From Hydractinia symbiolongicarpus (Eukaryota; Cnidaria; Hydrozoa; Anthoathecata; Hydractiniidae), in assembly GCF_029227915.1 (NCBI RefSeq), contig NC_079881.1, positions 28,497,501-28,561,500 of the forward strand: 64,000 nucleotides of DNA, given 5' to 3'. Under the pieces are notes generated by a model. The model was not told where the DNA came from, searched no databases, and was given only the letters and a program-made list of their open reading frames with translations. Made by a program: the position numbers and the translations under genes. This document shows positions 10,489 to 23,031 of the stretch, piece by piece (position 1 is the stretch's first letter; each line of letters begins with the position of its first letter).

Positions 10489-11096
10489 TTATTATTTCAC
10501 CACTAAAGCCCAGGAGACTTGTAGTTTTTAAAAATGTTTTCATTTTTGATGAGACGCTGAATAAAAGAAGTTTAATCGCCGGCAAACGAAAGCCCACCAT
10601 TTCCCGTAAACCCCGACTCGGCCCGTATAGTCAAAAGTATACAAAGAAAGTACCCAGGGAGTAAACTCATTTCACGAACGATTTTTTAAATTACTTTTTC
10701 ACCTCTAAAACGCATGAGACTTGTAGTTTTCAAAAATGTTTTCATTTTTGATGAGACGCTGAATAAAAGAAGTTTAATCGCCGGCAAACGAAAACCCGCG
10801 ACTTCCCGTAAGTCCCCGACTCGGCCCGTATAGTCAAAAGTATAAAAAGAAAGTACCCAGGGAGTAAACTCATTTCCCGAACGATTTTTCAAATTATTTC
10901 TGCACCACTAGAACGAATGAGACTTGCAGTTTTCAAAAATGTTTTCATTTTTAATGAGACGCTTAATGAAAGAGGTTTAATCGCCGGCAAACGAAAACCC
11001 GCGACTTTCCGTAACACCCGGACTCGGCCCGTATAGTCAAAAGTATACAAAGAAAGTACCCAGGGAGTAAACTCATTTCCCCAACGATTTTTTAAA
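10489..11096 (+). repeat. C-E-A/E transition monomers
   Basis: Three monomers. The third, starting at 10894, is a clear hybrid: a type A head and CGCTTAATGAAAGAGG, then an E middle (GCGACTTTCCGTAACACCC) and GTCAAAAG rather than GTCGAATG. The exchange point lies in the shared stretch around 10975-11005. Confidence 0.65.
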
Positions 11097-12111
11097 TTAT
11101 TTTTTCACCACTAAAACGCATGAGACTTGTAGTTTTTAAAAATGTTTTCATTTTTGATGAGACGCTGAATAAAAAAAGTTTAATCGCCGGCAAACGAAAA
11201 CCTGCGATTTCCTGTAAATCCCGGACTCGGCACGTATAGTCAAAAGTATACAAAGAAAGTACCCAGGGAGTAAACTCATTTCCCGAACGATTTTTTAAAT
11301 TATTTTTTCACCACTAAAACGCATGAGACTTGTAGTTTTCAAAAATGTATTCAGTTTTGATAAGACGCTGAATAAAAGGAGTTTAATCGCCGGTAAACGA
11401 AAACCTGAGATTTCCCGTAAATCCCAGACTCGGCCCGTATAGTCAAAAGTATACAAAGAAAGTACCCAGGAAGTAAACACATTTCCCGAACGATTTTTTA
11501 AATTATTATTTCACCACTAGAGTCCATGAGACTTGTAGTTTTCAAAAATGTTTTCATTTTTAATGAGACGCTGAATAAAAGAAGTTTAATCGCCGGCAAA
11601 CGAAAATCTGCGATTTCCCGTAAACCCTGGACTCGGCCCGTATAGTCAAAAGTATACAAAGAAAGTACCCAGGGAGTAAACTCATTTCCCGAACGATTTT
11701 ATAAATTATTATTTCACCACTAAAGCCCATGAGTCTTGTAGTTTTTAAAAATGTTTTCATTTTTGATGAGACGCTGAATAAAAGAAGTTTAATCGCCGGC
11801 AAACGAAAACCTGCGATTTCCCGTAAACCCTGGACTCGGCCCGTATAGTCAAAAGTATACAAAAAAAGTACCCAGGGAGTAAACTCATATCCCGAACGAT
11901 TTTTTAAATTATTATTTCACCACTAAAGCCCATGAGACTTGTAGTTTTTAAAAATGTTTTCATTTTTGATGAGACGCTGAATAAAAGAAGTTTAATCGCC
12001 GGCAAACGAAAACCCGCGACTTCCCGTAACACCCGGACTCGGCCCGTATAGTCAAAAGTATACAAAGAAAGTACCCAGGGAGTAAACTCATTTCCCGAAC
12101 GATTTTTTAAA

Positions 12112-12314
12112 TTATTTTTTCACCACTAAAACGCACGAGACTTGTAGTTTTTAAAAATGTTTTCATTTTTGATGAGACGCTGAATAAAAGAAATTTAATC
12201 GCCGGGAAACAAAAACCTGCGATTTCCTGTAAATCCCGGACTCGGCCCGTATAGTCAAAAGTATACAAAGAAAGTACCCAGGGAGTAAACTCATTTCCCG
12301 AACGATTTTTTAAA
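12112..12314 (+). repeat. Example of monomer type F
   Basis: This copy is 203 bp. The head is TTATTTTTTCACCACTAAAA. The core reads CGCCGGGAAAC, where the array consensus is CGCCGGCAAAC, so the GCCGGC palindrome is lost. The middle reads GATTTCCTGTAAATCCCGG. Type F is mainly found between about 11 and 26.5 kb and is nearly always followed by type G. Confidence 0.75.
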
Positions 12315-12517
12315 TTATTTTTTCACCACCAAAACGCATGAGACTTGTAGTTTTCAAAAATGTATTTAGTTTTGATGAGACGCTGAATAAAAGAAGTTTA
12401 ATCGCCGGTAAACGAAAACCTGAGATTTCCCGTAAATCCCAGACTCGGCCCGTATAGTCAAAAGTATACAAAGAAAGTACCCAGGGAGTAAACACATTTC
12501 CCGAACGATTTTATAAA
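12315..12517 (+). repeat. Example of monomer type G
   Basis: This copy is 203 bp. It has the same head family as type F. Its diagnostic variants are TGTATTCAGTTTTGATGAG (here TGTATTTAGTTTTG), which breaks the right arm of the conserved CATTTTT dyad, and CGCCGGTAAACG, which breaks the GCCGGC palindrome by a C-to-T change. I find type G only between about 11.3 and 26.6 kb (dyad landmarks near 11347, 12362, 12971, 13580, 15405, 17230, 21287, 23722, 23925, 24331 and the 2,233-bp-shifted copies). Confidence 0.75.
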
Positions 12518-12923
12518 TTATTATTTCACCACTAGAGCCCATGAGACTTGTAGTTTTCAAAAATGTTTTCATTTTTAATGAGACGCTTAATGAAAGACGT
12601 TTAATCGCCGGCAAACGAAAACCCGCGATTTCCTGTAAATCCCGGGCTTTTCCCGTATAGTGGAATGTATACAAAGAAAGTACCCTGTGAGTAAACTCAT
12701 TTCCCGAACGATTTTTTAAATTATTTTTTCACCACTAAAATGCATGAGACTTGTAGTTTTTAAAAATGTTTTCATTTTTGATGAGACGCTGAATAAAAGA
12801 AGTTTAATCGCCGGGAAACGAAAACCTGCGATTTCCTGTAAATCCCGGACTCGGCCCGTATAGCCAAAAGTATACAAAGAAAGTACCCAGGGAGTAAACT
12901 CATTTCCCGAAAGATTTTTTAAA

Positions 12924-14141
12924 TTATTTTTTTACCACTAAAACGCATGAGACTTGTAGTTTTCAGAAATGTATTCAGTTTTGATGAGACGCTGAATAAA
13001 AGAAGTTTAATCGCCGGTAAACGAAAACCTGAGATTTCCCGTAAATCCCAGACTCGGCCCGTATAGTCAAAAGTATACAAAGAAAGTACCCAGGGAGTAA
13101 ACTCATTTCCCGAACGATTTTTTAAATTATTATTTCAGCACTAAAGCCCATGAGACTTGTAGTTTTCAAAAATGTTTTCATTTTTAATGAGACGCTTAAT
13201 GAAAGACGTTTAATCGCCGGCAAACGAAAACCCGCGATTTCCTGTAAATCCCGGGCTTTTCCCGTATAGTCGAATGTATACAAAGAAAGTACCCTGTGAG
13301 TAAACTCATTTCCAGAACGATTTTTTAAATTATCTTTTCACCACTAAATCGCATGAGACTTGTAGTTTTCAAAAATGTATTCATTTTTGATGAGACGCTG
13401 AATAAAAGAAGTTTAATCGCCGGCAAACGAAAACCTGAGATTTCCCGTAAATCCCAGACTCGGCCCGTATAGCCAAAAGTATACAAAGAAAGTACCCAGG
13501 GAGTAAACTCATTTCCCGAACGATTTTTTAAATTATTTTTTTACCACTAAAACGCATGAGACTTGTAGTTTTCAGAAATGTATTCAGTTTTGATGAGACG
13601 CTGAATAAAAGAAGTTTAATCGCCGGTAAACGAAAACCTGAGATATCCCGTAAATCCCAGACTCGGCCCGTATAGTCAAAAGTATACAAAGAAAGTACCC
13701 AGGGAGTAAACTCATTTCCCGAACGATTTTTTAAATTATTATTTCAGCACTAAAGCCCATGAGACTTGTAGTTTTCAAAAATGTTTTCATTTTTAATGAG
13801 ACGCTTAATGAAAGACGTTTAATCGCCGGCAAACGAAAACCCGCGATTTCCTGTAAATCCCGGGCTTTTCCCGTATAGTCGAATGTATACAAAGAAAGTA
13901 CCCTGTGAGTAAACTCATTTCCAGAACGATTTTTTAAATTATCTTTTGACCACTAAATCGCATGAGACTTGTAGTTTTCAAAAATGTATTCATTTTTGAT
14001 GAGACGCTGAATAAAAGAAGTTTAATCGCCGGCAAACGAAAACCTGAGATTTCCCGTAAATCCCAGACTCGGCCCGTATAGTCAAAAGTATACAAAGAAA
14101 GTACCCAGGGAGTAAACTCATTTCCCGAACGATTTTTTAAA
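12924..14141 (+). repeat. Trimeric higher-order repeat G-A'-B', unit 609 bp, two copies
   Basis: Starts are 12924, 13127, 13330 and 13533, 13736, 13939. Both G copies carry the private TTTTTTTACCACT head and TTCAGAAATG, both A' copies carry TTTCAGCACTAAAG and AAAGACGTTTAATC, and both B' copies follow. The landmark TTCAGAAATG is at 12962 and 13571, exactly 609 bp apart. Since 609 is three monomers, this is a very recent local tandem duplication. Confidence 0.88.
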
Positions 14142-17100
14142 TTATTATTTCACCACTAAAGCCCATGAGACTTGTAGTTTTTAAAACTGTTTTCATTTTC
14201 GATGAGACGCTGAATAAATTGAGTTTAATCCCCGGCAAACGAAAACCTGCGATTTCCCGTAAATCCCGGACTCAGCCTGTAAAGTCAAAAGTATACAAAA
14301 AAATACCCATGGAGTAAATTCATTTCCCGAACGATTTTTTAAATTATTATTTCACCACTAAAGCCCATGAAACTTGTAGTTTTTAAAAATGTTTTCATTT
14401 TTGATGAGACGCTGAATAAAAGAAGTTTAATCGCCGGCAAACGAAAACCCGCGACTTCCCGTAACTCCCGGACTCGGCCCGTATAGTCAAAAGTATAAAG
14501 GTAAAGTACCCAGGAAGTAAACTCATTTCCCGAACGATTTTTCAAATTATATCTGCACCACTAGAACGAAGAGACTTGTAGTTTTCCAAAATGTTTTCAT
14601 TTTTAATGAGACGCTTAATGAAAGAGGTTTAATCGCCGGCAAACGAAAACCCACGATTTCCCGTAAATCCCGGGCTTGTCCCGTATAGTCGAATGTATAC
14701 AAAGAAAGTACCCTGTGAGTATACTCATTTCCAGAACGAGCTTTTAAATTATCTTTTCACCACTAAATCGCATGAGACTTGTAGTTTTCAAAAATGTTTT
14801 CATTTTTGATGAGACGCTTAATAAAAGAAGTTTAATCGCCGGCAAACGAAAACCTGCGATTTCCCGTAAACCCTGGACTCGGCACGTAGAGTCAAAGGTA
14901 TACAAAAAAAGTACCCAGGGAGTAAACTCATATCCCGAACGATTTTTTAAATTATTATTTCACCACTAAAGCCCATGAGACTTGTAGTTTTTAAAAATGT
15001 TTTCATTTTTGATGAGACGCTGAATAAAAGAAGTTTAATCGCCGGCAAACGAAAACCCGCGACTTCCCGTAACACCCGGACTCGGCCCGTATAGTCAAAA
15101 GTATACAAAGAAAGTACCCATGGAGTAAACTCATTTCCCGAACGATTTTTTAAATTATTTTTTCACCACTAAAACGCATGAGACTTGTAGTTTTTAAAAA
15201 TGTTTTCATTTTTGATGAGACGCTGAATAAAAGAAGTTTAATCGCCGGGAAGCGAAAACCTGCGATTTCCTGTAAATCCCGGACTCGGCCCGTATAGCCA
15301 AAAGTATACAAAGAAAGTACCCAGGGAGTAAACTCATTTCCCGAATGATTTTTTAAATTATTTTTTCACCACTAAAACGCATGAGACTTGTAGTTTTCAA
15401 AAATGTATTCAGTTTTGATGAGACGCTGAATAAAAGAAGTTTAATCGCCGGTAAACGAAAACCTGAGATTTCCCGTAAATCCCAGACTCGGCCCGTATAG
15501 TCAAAAGTATACAAAGAAAGTACCCAGAGAGTAAACTCATTTCCCGAACGATTTTTTAAATTATTATTTCACCACTAAAGCCCATGAGACTTGTAGTTTT
15601 CAAGAATGTTTTCATTTTTAATAAGACGCTTAATGAAAGACGTTTAATCGCCGGCAAACGAAAACCCGCGATTTCCTGTAAATCCCAGGCTTTTCCCGTA
15701 TAGTCGAATGTATACAAAGAAAGTACCCTGTGAGTAAACTCATTTCCAGAACGATTTTTTAAATTATCTTTTCACCACTAAATCGCATGAGACTTGTAGT
15801 TTTCAAAAATGTATTCATTTTTGATAAGACGCTGAATAAAAGAAGTTTAATCGCCGGCAAACGAAAACCTGAGATTTCCCGTAAATCCCAGGCTCGGCCC
15901 GTATAGTCAAAAGTATACAAAGAAAGTACCCAGGGAGTAAACTCATTTCCCGAACGATTTTTTAAATTATTATTTCACCACTAAAGCCCATGAGACTTGT
16001 AGTTTTTAAAAGTGTTTTCATTTTTGATGAGACGCTGAATAAATTGAGTTTAATCCCCGGCAAACAAAAACCTGCGATTTCCCGTAAATCCCGGACTCAG
16101 CCTGTAAAGTCAAAAGTATACAAAAAAGTACCCAGGGAGTAAACTCATATCCCGAACGATTTTTTAAATTATTATTTCACCACTAAAGCCCATGAGACTT
16201 GTAGTTTTCAAAAATGTTTTCATTTTTAATGAGACGCTTAATGAAAGACGTTTAATCGCCGGCAAACGAAAACCCGCTATTTCCTGTAAATCCCGGGCTT
16301 TTCCCGTATAGTCGAATGTATACAAAGAAAGTACCCTGTGAGTAAACTCATTTCCAGAACGATTTTTTAAATTATCTTTTCACCACTAAATCGCATGAGA
16401 CTTGTAGTTTTCAAAAATGTATTCATTTTTGATAAGACGCTGGATAAAAGAAGTTTAATCGCCGGCAAACGAAAACCTGAGATTTCCCGTAAATCCCAGA
16501 CTCGGCCCGTATAGTCAAAAGTATACAAATAAAGTACCCAGGGAGTAAACTCATTTCCCGAACGATTTTTGAAATTATTATTTCACCACTAAAGCCCATG
16601 AGACTTGTAGTTTTTAAAAGTGTTTTCATTTTTGATGAGACGCTGAATAAATTGAGTTTAATCCCCGGCAAACAAAAACCTGCGATTTCCCGTAAATCCC
16701 GGACTCAGCCTGTAAAGTCAAAAGTATACAAAAAAGTACCCAGGGAGTAAACTCATATCCTGAACGATTTTTTAAATTATTATTTCACCACTAAAGCCCA
16801 TGAGACTTGTAGTTTTTAAAAATGTTTTCATTTTTGATGAGACGCTGAATAAAAGAAGTTTAATCGCCGGCAAACGAAAACCCGCGACTTCCCGTAACAC
16901 CCGGACTCGGCCCGTATAATCAAAAGTATACAATGAAAGTACCCAGGGAGTAAACTCATTTCCTGAACGATTTTTTAAATTATTTTTTCACCACTAAAAC
17001 GCATGAGACTTGTAGTTTTTAAAAATGTTTTCATTTTTGATGAGACGCTGAATAAAAGAAGTTTAATCGCCGGGAAGCGAAAACCTGCGATTTCCTGTAA

Positions 17101-20022
17101 ATCCCGGACTCGGCCCGTATAGCCAAAAGTATACAAAGAAAGTACCCAGGGAGTAAACTCATTTCCCGAACGATTTTTTAAATTATTTTTTCACCACTAA
17201 AACGCATGAGACTTGTAGTTTTCAAAAATGTATTCAGTTTTGATGAGACGCTGAATAAAAGAAGTTTAATCGCCGGTAAACGAAAACCTGAGATTTCCCG
17301 TAAATCCCAGACTCGGCCCGTATAGTCAAAAGTATACCAAGGAAAGTACCCAGGGAGTAAACTCATTTCCCGAACGATTTTTTAAATTATTATTTCACCA
17401 CTAAAGCCCATGAGACTTGTAGTTTTCAAAAATGTTTTCATTTTTAATGAGACGCTTAATGAAAGACGTTTAATCGCCGGCAAACGAAAACCCGCGATTT
17501 CCTGTAAATCCCGGGCTTTTCCCGTATAGTCGAATGTATACAAAGAAAGTACCCTGTGAGTAAACTCATTTCCAGAACGATTTTTTAAATTATCTTTTCA
17601 CCACTAAATCGCATGAGACTTGTAGTTTTCAAAAATGTATTCATTTTTGATAAGACGCTGAATAAAAGAAGTTTAATCGCCGGCAAACGAAAACCTGAGA
17701 TTTCCCGTAAATCCCAGACTCGGCCCGTATAGTCAAAAGTATACAAAGAAAGTACCCAGGGAGTAAACTCATTTCCCGAACGATTTTTTAAATTATTATT
17801 TCACCACTAAAGCCCATGAGACTTGTAGTTTTTAAAAGTGTTTTCATTTTTGATGAGACGCTGAATAAATTGAGTTTAATCCCCGGCAAACAAAAACCTG
17901 CGAATTCCCGTAAATCTCGGACTCAGCCTATAAAGTCAAAAGTATACAAAAAAGTACCCAGGGAGTAAACTCATTTCCCGAACGATTTTTTAAATTATTA
18001 TTTCACCACTAAAGCCCATGAGACTTGTAGTTTTTAAAAATGTTCTCATTTTTGATGAGACGCTGAATAAAAGAAGTTTAATCGCCGGCAAACGAAAACC
18101 CGCGACTTCCCGTAACTCCCGGACTCGGCCCGTATAGTCAAAAGTATAAAGAGAAAGTACCCAGGGAGTAAACTCATTTCCCGAACGATTTTTCAAATTA
18201 TTTCTGCACCACTAGAACGAAGAGACTTGTAGTTTTCCAAAATGTTTTCATTTTTAATGAGACGCTTAATGAAAGAGGTTTAATCGCCGGCAAACGAAAA
18301 CCCGCGATTTCCCGTAAATCCCGGGCTTTTCCCGTATAGTCGAATGTATACAAAGAAAGTACCCTGTGAGTAAACTCATTTCCAGAACGATTTTTTAAAT
18401 TATCTTTTCACCACTAAATCGCATGAGACTTGTAGTTTTCAAAAATGTATTCATTTTTGATAAGACGCTGAATAAAAGAAGTTTAATCGCCGGCAAACGA
18501 AAACCTGAGATTTCCCGTAAATCCCAGACTCGGCCCGTATAGTCAAAAGTATACAAAGAAAGTACCCAGGGAGTAAACTCATTTCCCGAACGATTTTTTA
18601 AATTATTATTTCACCACTAAAGCCCATGAGACTTGTAGTTTTTAAAAGTGTTTTCATTTTTGATGAGACGCTGAATAAATTGAGTTTAATCCCCGGCAAA
18701 CAAAAACCTGCGATTTCCCGTAAATCCCGGACTCAGCCTGTAAAGTCAAAAGTATACAAAAAAGTACCTAGGGAGTAAACTCATATCCCGAACGATTTTT
18801 TAAATTATTATTTCACCACTAAAGCCCATGAGACTTGTAGTTTTTAAAAATGTTTTCATTTTTGATGAGACGCTGAATAAAAGAAGTTTAATCGCCGGCA
18901 AACGAAAACCCGCGACTTCCCGTAACACCCGGACTCGGCCCGTATAATCAAAAGTATACAAAAAAGTACCCAGGGAGTAAACTCATTTCCTAAACGATTT
19001 TTTAAATTATTTTTTCACCACTAAAACGCATGAGACTTGTAGTTTTTAAAAATGTTTTCATTTTTGATGAGACGCTGAATAAAAGAAGTTTAATCGCCGG
19101 GAAGCGAAAACCTGCGATTTCCTGTAAATCCCGGACTCGGCCCGTATAGCCAAAAGTATACAAAGAAAGTACCCAGGGAGTAAACTCATTTCCTGAACGA
19201 TTTTTTAAATTATTTTTTCACCACTAAAACGCATGAGACTTGTAGTTTTTAAAAATGTTTTCATTTTTGATGAGACGCTGAATAAAAGAAGTTTAATCGC
19301 CGGTAAACGAAAACCTGAGATTTCCCGTAAATCCCAGACTCGGCCCGTATAGTCAAAAGTATACCAAGGAAAGTACCCAGGGAGTAAACTCATTTCCCGA
19401 ACGATTTTTTAAATTATTATTTCACCACTAAAGCCCATGAGACTTGTAGTTTTCAAAAATGTTTTCATTTTTAATGAGACGCTTAATGAAAGACGTTTAA
19501 TCGCCGGCAAACGAAAACCCGCGATTTCCTGTAAATCCCGGGCTTTTCCCGTATAGTCGAATGTATACAAAGAAAGTACCCTGTGAGTAAACTCATTTCC
19601 AGAACGATTTTTTAAATTATCTTTTCACCACTAAATCGCATGAGACTTGTAGTTTTCAAAAATGTATTCATTTTTGATAAGACGCTGAATAAAAGAAGTT
19701 TAATCGCCGGCAAACGAAAACCTGAGATTTCCCGTAAATCCCAGACTCAGCCCGTATAGTCAAAAGTATACAAAGAAAGTACGCAGGGAGTAAACTCATT
19801 TCCCGAACGATTTTTTAAATTATTATTTCACCACTAAAGCCCATTAGACTTGTAGTTTTTAAAAATGTTCTCATTTTTGATGAGACGCTGAATAAAAGAA
19901 GTTTAATCGCCGGCAAACCAAAACCCGCGACTTCCCGTAACTCCCGGACTCGGCCCGTATAGTCAAAAGTATAAATAGAAAGTACCCAGGGAGTAAACTC
20001 ATTTCCCGAACGATTTTTCAAA
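14142..20022 (+). repeat. Long 9- to 10-mer higher-order repeat, units 1,825 and 2,027 bp
   Basis: Type F monomers at 15155, 16980 and 19007 mark repeated units of the order F, G, A', B', H, then a variable middle, then an E monomer with GTAACACCC. The first interval is 1,825 bp (nine monomers) and the second 2,027 bp (ten). The difference lies in the middle, where an A'-B'-H triplet is repeated in one and an E-A-B'-H run is inserted in the other. In the third unit the type G monomer at 19210 has regained an intact TTTTAAAAATGTTTTCATTTTTG tract, as if converted by its F neighbour. The stretch 14142-15154 leads in with H, E, A, D-like and E monomers. Confidence 0.75.
15967..16168 (+). repeat. 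Example of monomer type H (TTGAG variant)
   Basis: This copy is 202 bp. It carries AAAGTGTTTTC, which weakens the A/T dyad, then GAATAAATTGAGTTTAATC in place of GAATAAAAGAAGTTTAATC, CCCCGGCAAAC in the core, and GGACTCAGCCTGTAAAG. It appears between about 14.1 and 22 kb. A sister variant with TCACCGGCAAAC is found at about 24.9, 27.1, 30.8 and 33.6 kb. Confidence 0.75.
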
Positions 20023-23000
20023 TTATTTCTGCACCACTAGAACGAAGAGACTTGTAGTTTTCCAAAATGTTTTCATTTTTAATGAGACGCTTAATGAAAG
20101 AGGTTTAATCGCCGGCAAACGAAAACCCGCGATTTCCCGTAAATCCCGGGCTTGTCCCGTATAGTCGAATGTATACAAAGAAAGTACCCTGTGAGTAAAC
20201 TCATTTCCAGAACGATTTTTTAAATTATCTTTTCACCACTAAATCGCATGAGACTTGTAGTTTTCAAAAATGTTTTTATTTTTGATGAGACGCTGAATAA
20301 AAGAAGTTTAAACGCCGGCAAACGAAAACCTGCGATTTCCCGTAAATCCCAGACTCGGCCCGTATAGTCAAAAGTATACAAAGAAAGTACCCAGGGAGTA
20401 AACTCATTTCCCGAACGATTTTTTAAATTACTTTTTCACCACTAAAACGCATGAGACTTGTAGTTTTCAAAAATGTTTTCATTTTTGATGAGACGCTGAA
20501 TAAAAGAAGTTTAATCGCCGGCAAACGAAAACCCGCAATATCCCGTAAACCCCGGACTCGGCCCGTATAGTCAAAAGTATACAAAGAAAGTACCCAGGGA
20601 GTAAGCTCATTTCCCGAACGATTTTTTAAATTACTTTTTCACCACTAAAACGCACGAGACTTGTAGTTTTCAAAAATGTTTTCATTTTTGATGAGACGCT
20701 GAATAAAAGAAGTTTAATCGCCGGCAAACGAAAACCTGCGATTTCCCGTAAATCCCGGACTCGGCCTGTAAAGTCAAAAGTATACAAAAAAAGTACCCAG
20801 GGAGTAAACTCATTTCCCGAACGATTTTTCAAATTATTTCTGCACCACTAGAACGAATGAGACTTGTAGTTTTCAAAAATGTTTTTATTTTTGATGAGAC
20901 GCTGAATAAAAGAAGTTTAAACGCCGGCAAACGAAAACCTGCGATTTCCCGTAAATCCCAGACTCGGCCCGTATAGTCAAAAGTATACAAAGAAAGTACC
21001 CAGGGAGTAAACTCATTTCCCGAACGATTTTTTAAATTACTTTTTCACCACTAAAACGCATGAGACTTGTAGTTTTCAAAAATGTTTTCATTTTTGATGA
21101 GACGCTGAATAAAAGAAGTTTAATCGCCGGCAAACGAAAACCCGCAATATCCCGTAAACCCCGGACTCGGCCCGTATAGTCAAAAGTATACAAAGAAAGT
21201 ACCCAGGGAGTAAACTCATTTCCCGAACGATTTTTTAAATTATTTTTTCACCACTAAAACGCATGAGACTTGTAGTTTTCAAAAATGTATTCAGTTTTGA
21301 TGAGACGCTGAATAAAAGAAGTTTAATCGCCGGTAAACGAAAACCTGAGATTTCCCGTAAATCCCACACTCGGCCCGTATAGTCAAAAGTATACCAAGGA
21401 AAGTACCCAGGGAGTAAACTCATTTCCCGAACGATTTTTTAAATTATTATTTCACCACTAAAGCCCATGAGACTTGTAGTTTTCAAAAATGTTTTCATTT
21501 TTAATGAGACGCTTAATGAAAGACGTTTAATCGCCGGCAAACGAAAACCCGCGATTTCCTGTAAATCCCGGGCTTTTCCCGTATAGTCGAATGTATACAA
21601 AGAAAGTACCCTGTGAGTAAACTCATTTCCAGAACGATTTTTTAAATTATCTTTTCACCACTAAATCGCATGAGACTTGTAGTTTTCAAAAATGTATTCA
21701 TTTTTGATAAGACGCTGAATAAAAGAAGTTTAATCGCCGGCAAACGAAAACCTTAGATTTCCCGTAAATCCCAGACTCGGCCCGTATAGTCAAAAGTATA
21801 CAAAGAAAGTACCCAGGGAGTAAACTCATTTCCCGAACGATTTTTTAAATTATTATTTCACCACTAAAGCCCATTAGACTTGTAGTTTTTAAAAGTGTTT
21901 TCATTTTTGATGAGACGCTGAATAAATTGAGTTTAATCCCCGGCAAACAAAAACCTGCGATTTCCCGTAAATCTCGGACTCAGCCTGTAAAGTCAAAAGT
22001 ATACAAAAAAGTACCCAGGGAGTAAACTCATTTCCCGAACGATTTTTTAAATTATTATTTCACCACTAAAGCCCATGAGACTTGTAGTTTTTAAAAATGT
22101 TTTTATTTTTGATGAGACGCTGAATAAAAGAAGTTTAAACGCCGGCAAACGAAAACCTGCGATTTCCCGTAAATCCCAGACTCGACCCGTATAGTCAAAA
22201 GTATACAAAGAAAGTACCCAGGGAGTAAACTCATTTCCCGAACGATTTTTTAAATTACTTTTTCACCACTAAAACGCATGAGACTTGTAGTTTTCAAAAA
22301 TGTTTTCATTTTTGATGAGACGCTGAATAAAAGAAGTTTAATCGCCGGCAAACGAAAACCTGCGATTTCCCGTAAATCCCGGACTCGGCCTGTAAAGTCA
22401 AAAGTATACAAAAAAAGTACCCAGGGAGTAAACTCATTTCCCGAACGATTTTTCAAATTATTTCTGCACCACTAGAACGAATGAGACTTGTAGTTTTCAA
22501 AAATGTTTTTATTTTTGATGAGACGCTGAATAAAAGAAGTTTAAACGCCGGCAAACGAAAACCTGCGATTTCCCGTAAATCCCAGACTCGGCCCGTATAG
22601 TCAAAAGTATACAAAGAAAGTACCCAGGGAGTAAACTCATTTCCCGAACGATTTTTTAAATTATTATTTCACCACTAAAGCCCATGAGACTTGTAGTTTT
22701 CAAAAATGTTCTCATTTTTGATGAGACGCTGAATAAAAGAAGTTTAATCGCCGGCAAACGAAAACCCGCGACTTCCCGTAACTCCCGGACTCGGCCCGTA
22801 TAGTCAAAAGTATAAAGAGAAAGTACCCAGGGAGTAAACTCATTTCCCGAACGATTTTTCAAATTATTTCTGCACCACTAGAACAAAGAGACTTGTAGTT
22901 TTCCAAAATGTTTTCATTTTTAATGAGACGCTTAATGAAAGAGGTTTAATCGCCGGCAAACGAAAACCCGCGATTTCCCGTAAATCCCGGGCTTGTCCCG

Positions 23001-23031
23001 TATAGTCAAATGTATACAAAGAAAGTACCCT
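20023..23031 (+). repeat. A/B/C/D region marked by the GTTTAAAC variant
   Basis: This block resembles the left hexamer (A, B with TTTTTATTTTTG, C with CCCGCAATATCCCG, D) but its B bodies read AAGTTTAAACGCCGG where the array consensus is AAGTTTAATCGCCGG. The GTTTAAAC palindrome is at 20306, 20915, 22133 and 22539 here, and at 23147 and 25380 in the next block. The first two are 609 bp apart. Monomers starting at 20834 and 22458 are hybrids with a type A head and this B body. A G-A'-B'-H run like that of the previous block is embedded at 21240-22050. Confidence 0.75.

Larger units (their letters stand above)
11097..12923 (+). repeat. Pentamer with first F and G monomers, unit 1,015 bp, about 1.8 copies
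   Basis: Type F monomers start at 11097 and 12112 and type G follows each (G landmarks at 11347 and 12362, 1,015 bp apart). Between them lie two monomers with GTAAACCCTGG and an E monomer with GTAACACCC. After the second G the order changes to an A-body monomer (AAAGACGTTTAATCG) and another F. F and G dominate the array from here to about 26.6 kb. Confidence 0.72.

Noticed and set aside
12366-12674. A 102-codon open frame on the minus strand
   Set aside because: Same explanation: the monomer frame extended by chance loss of a stop codon in one junction.
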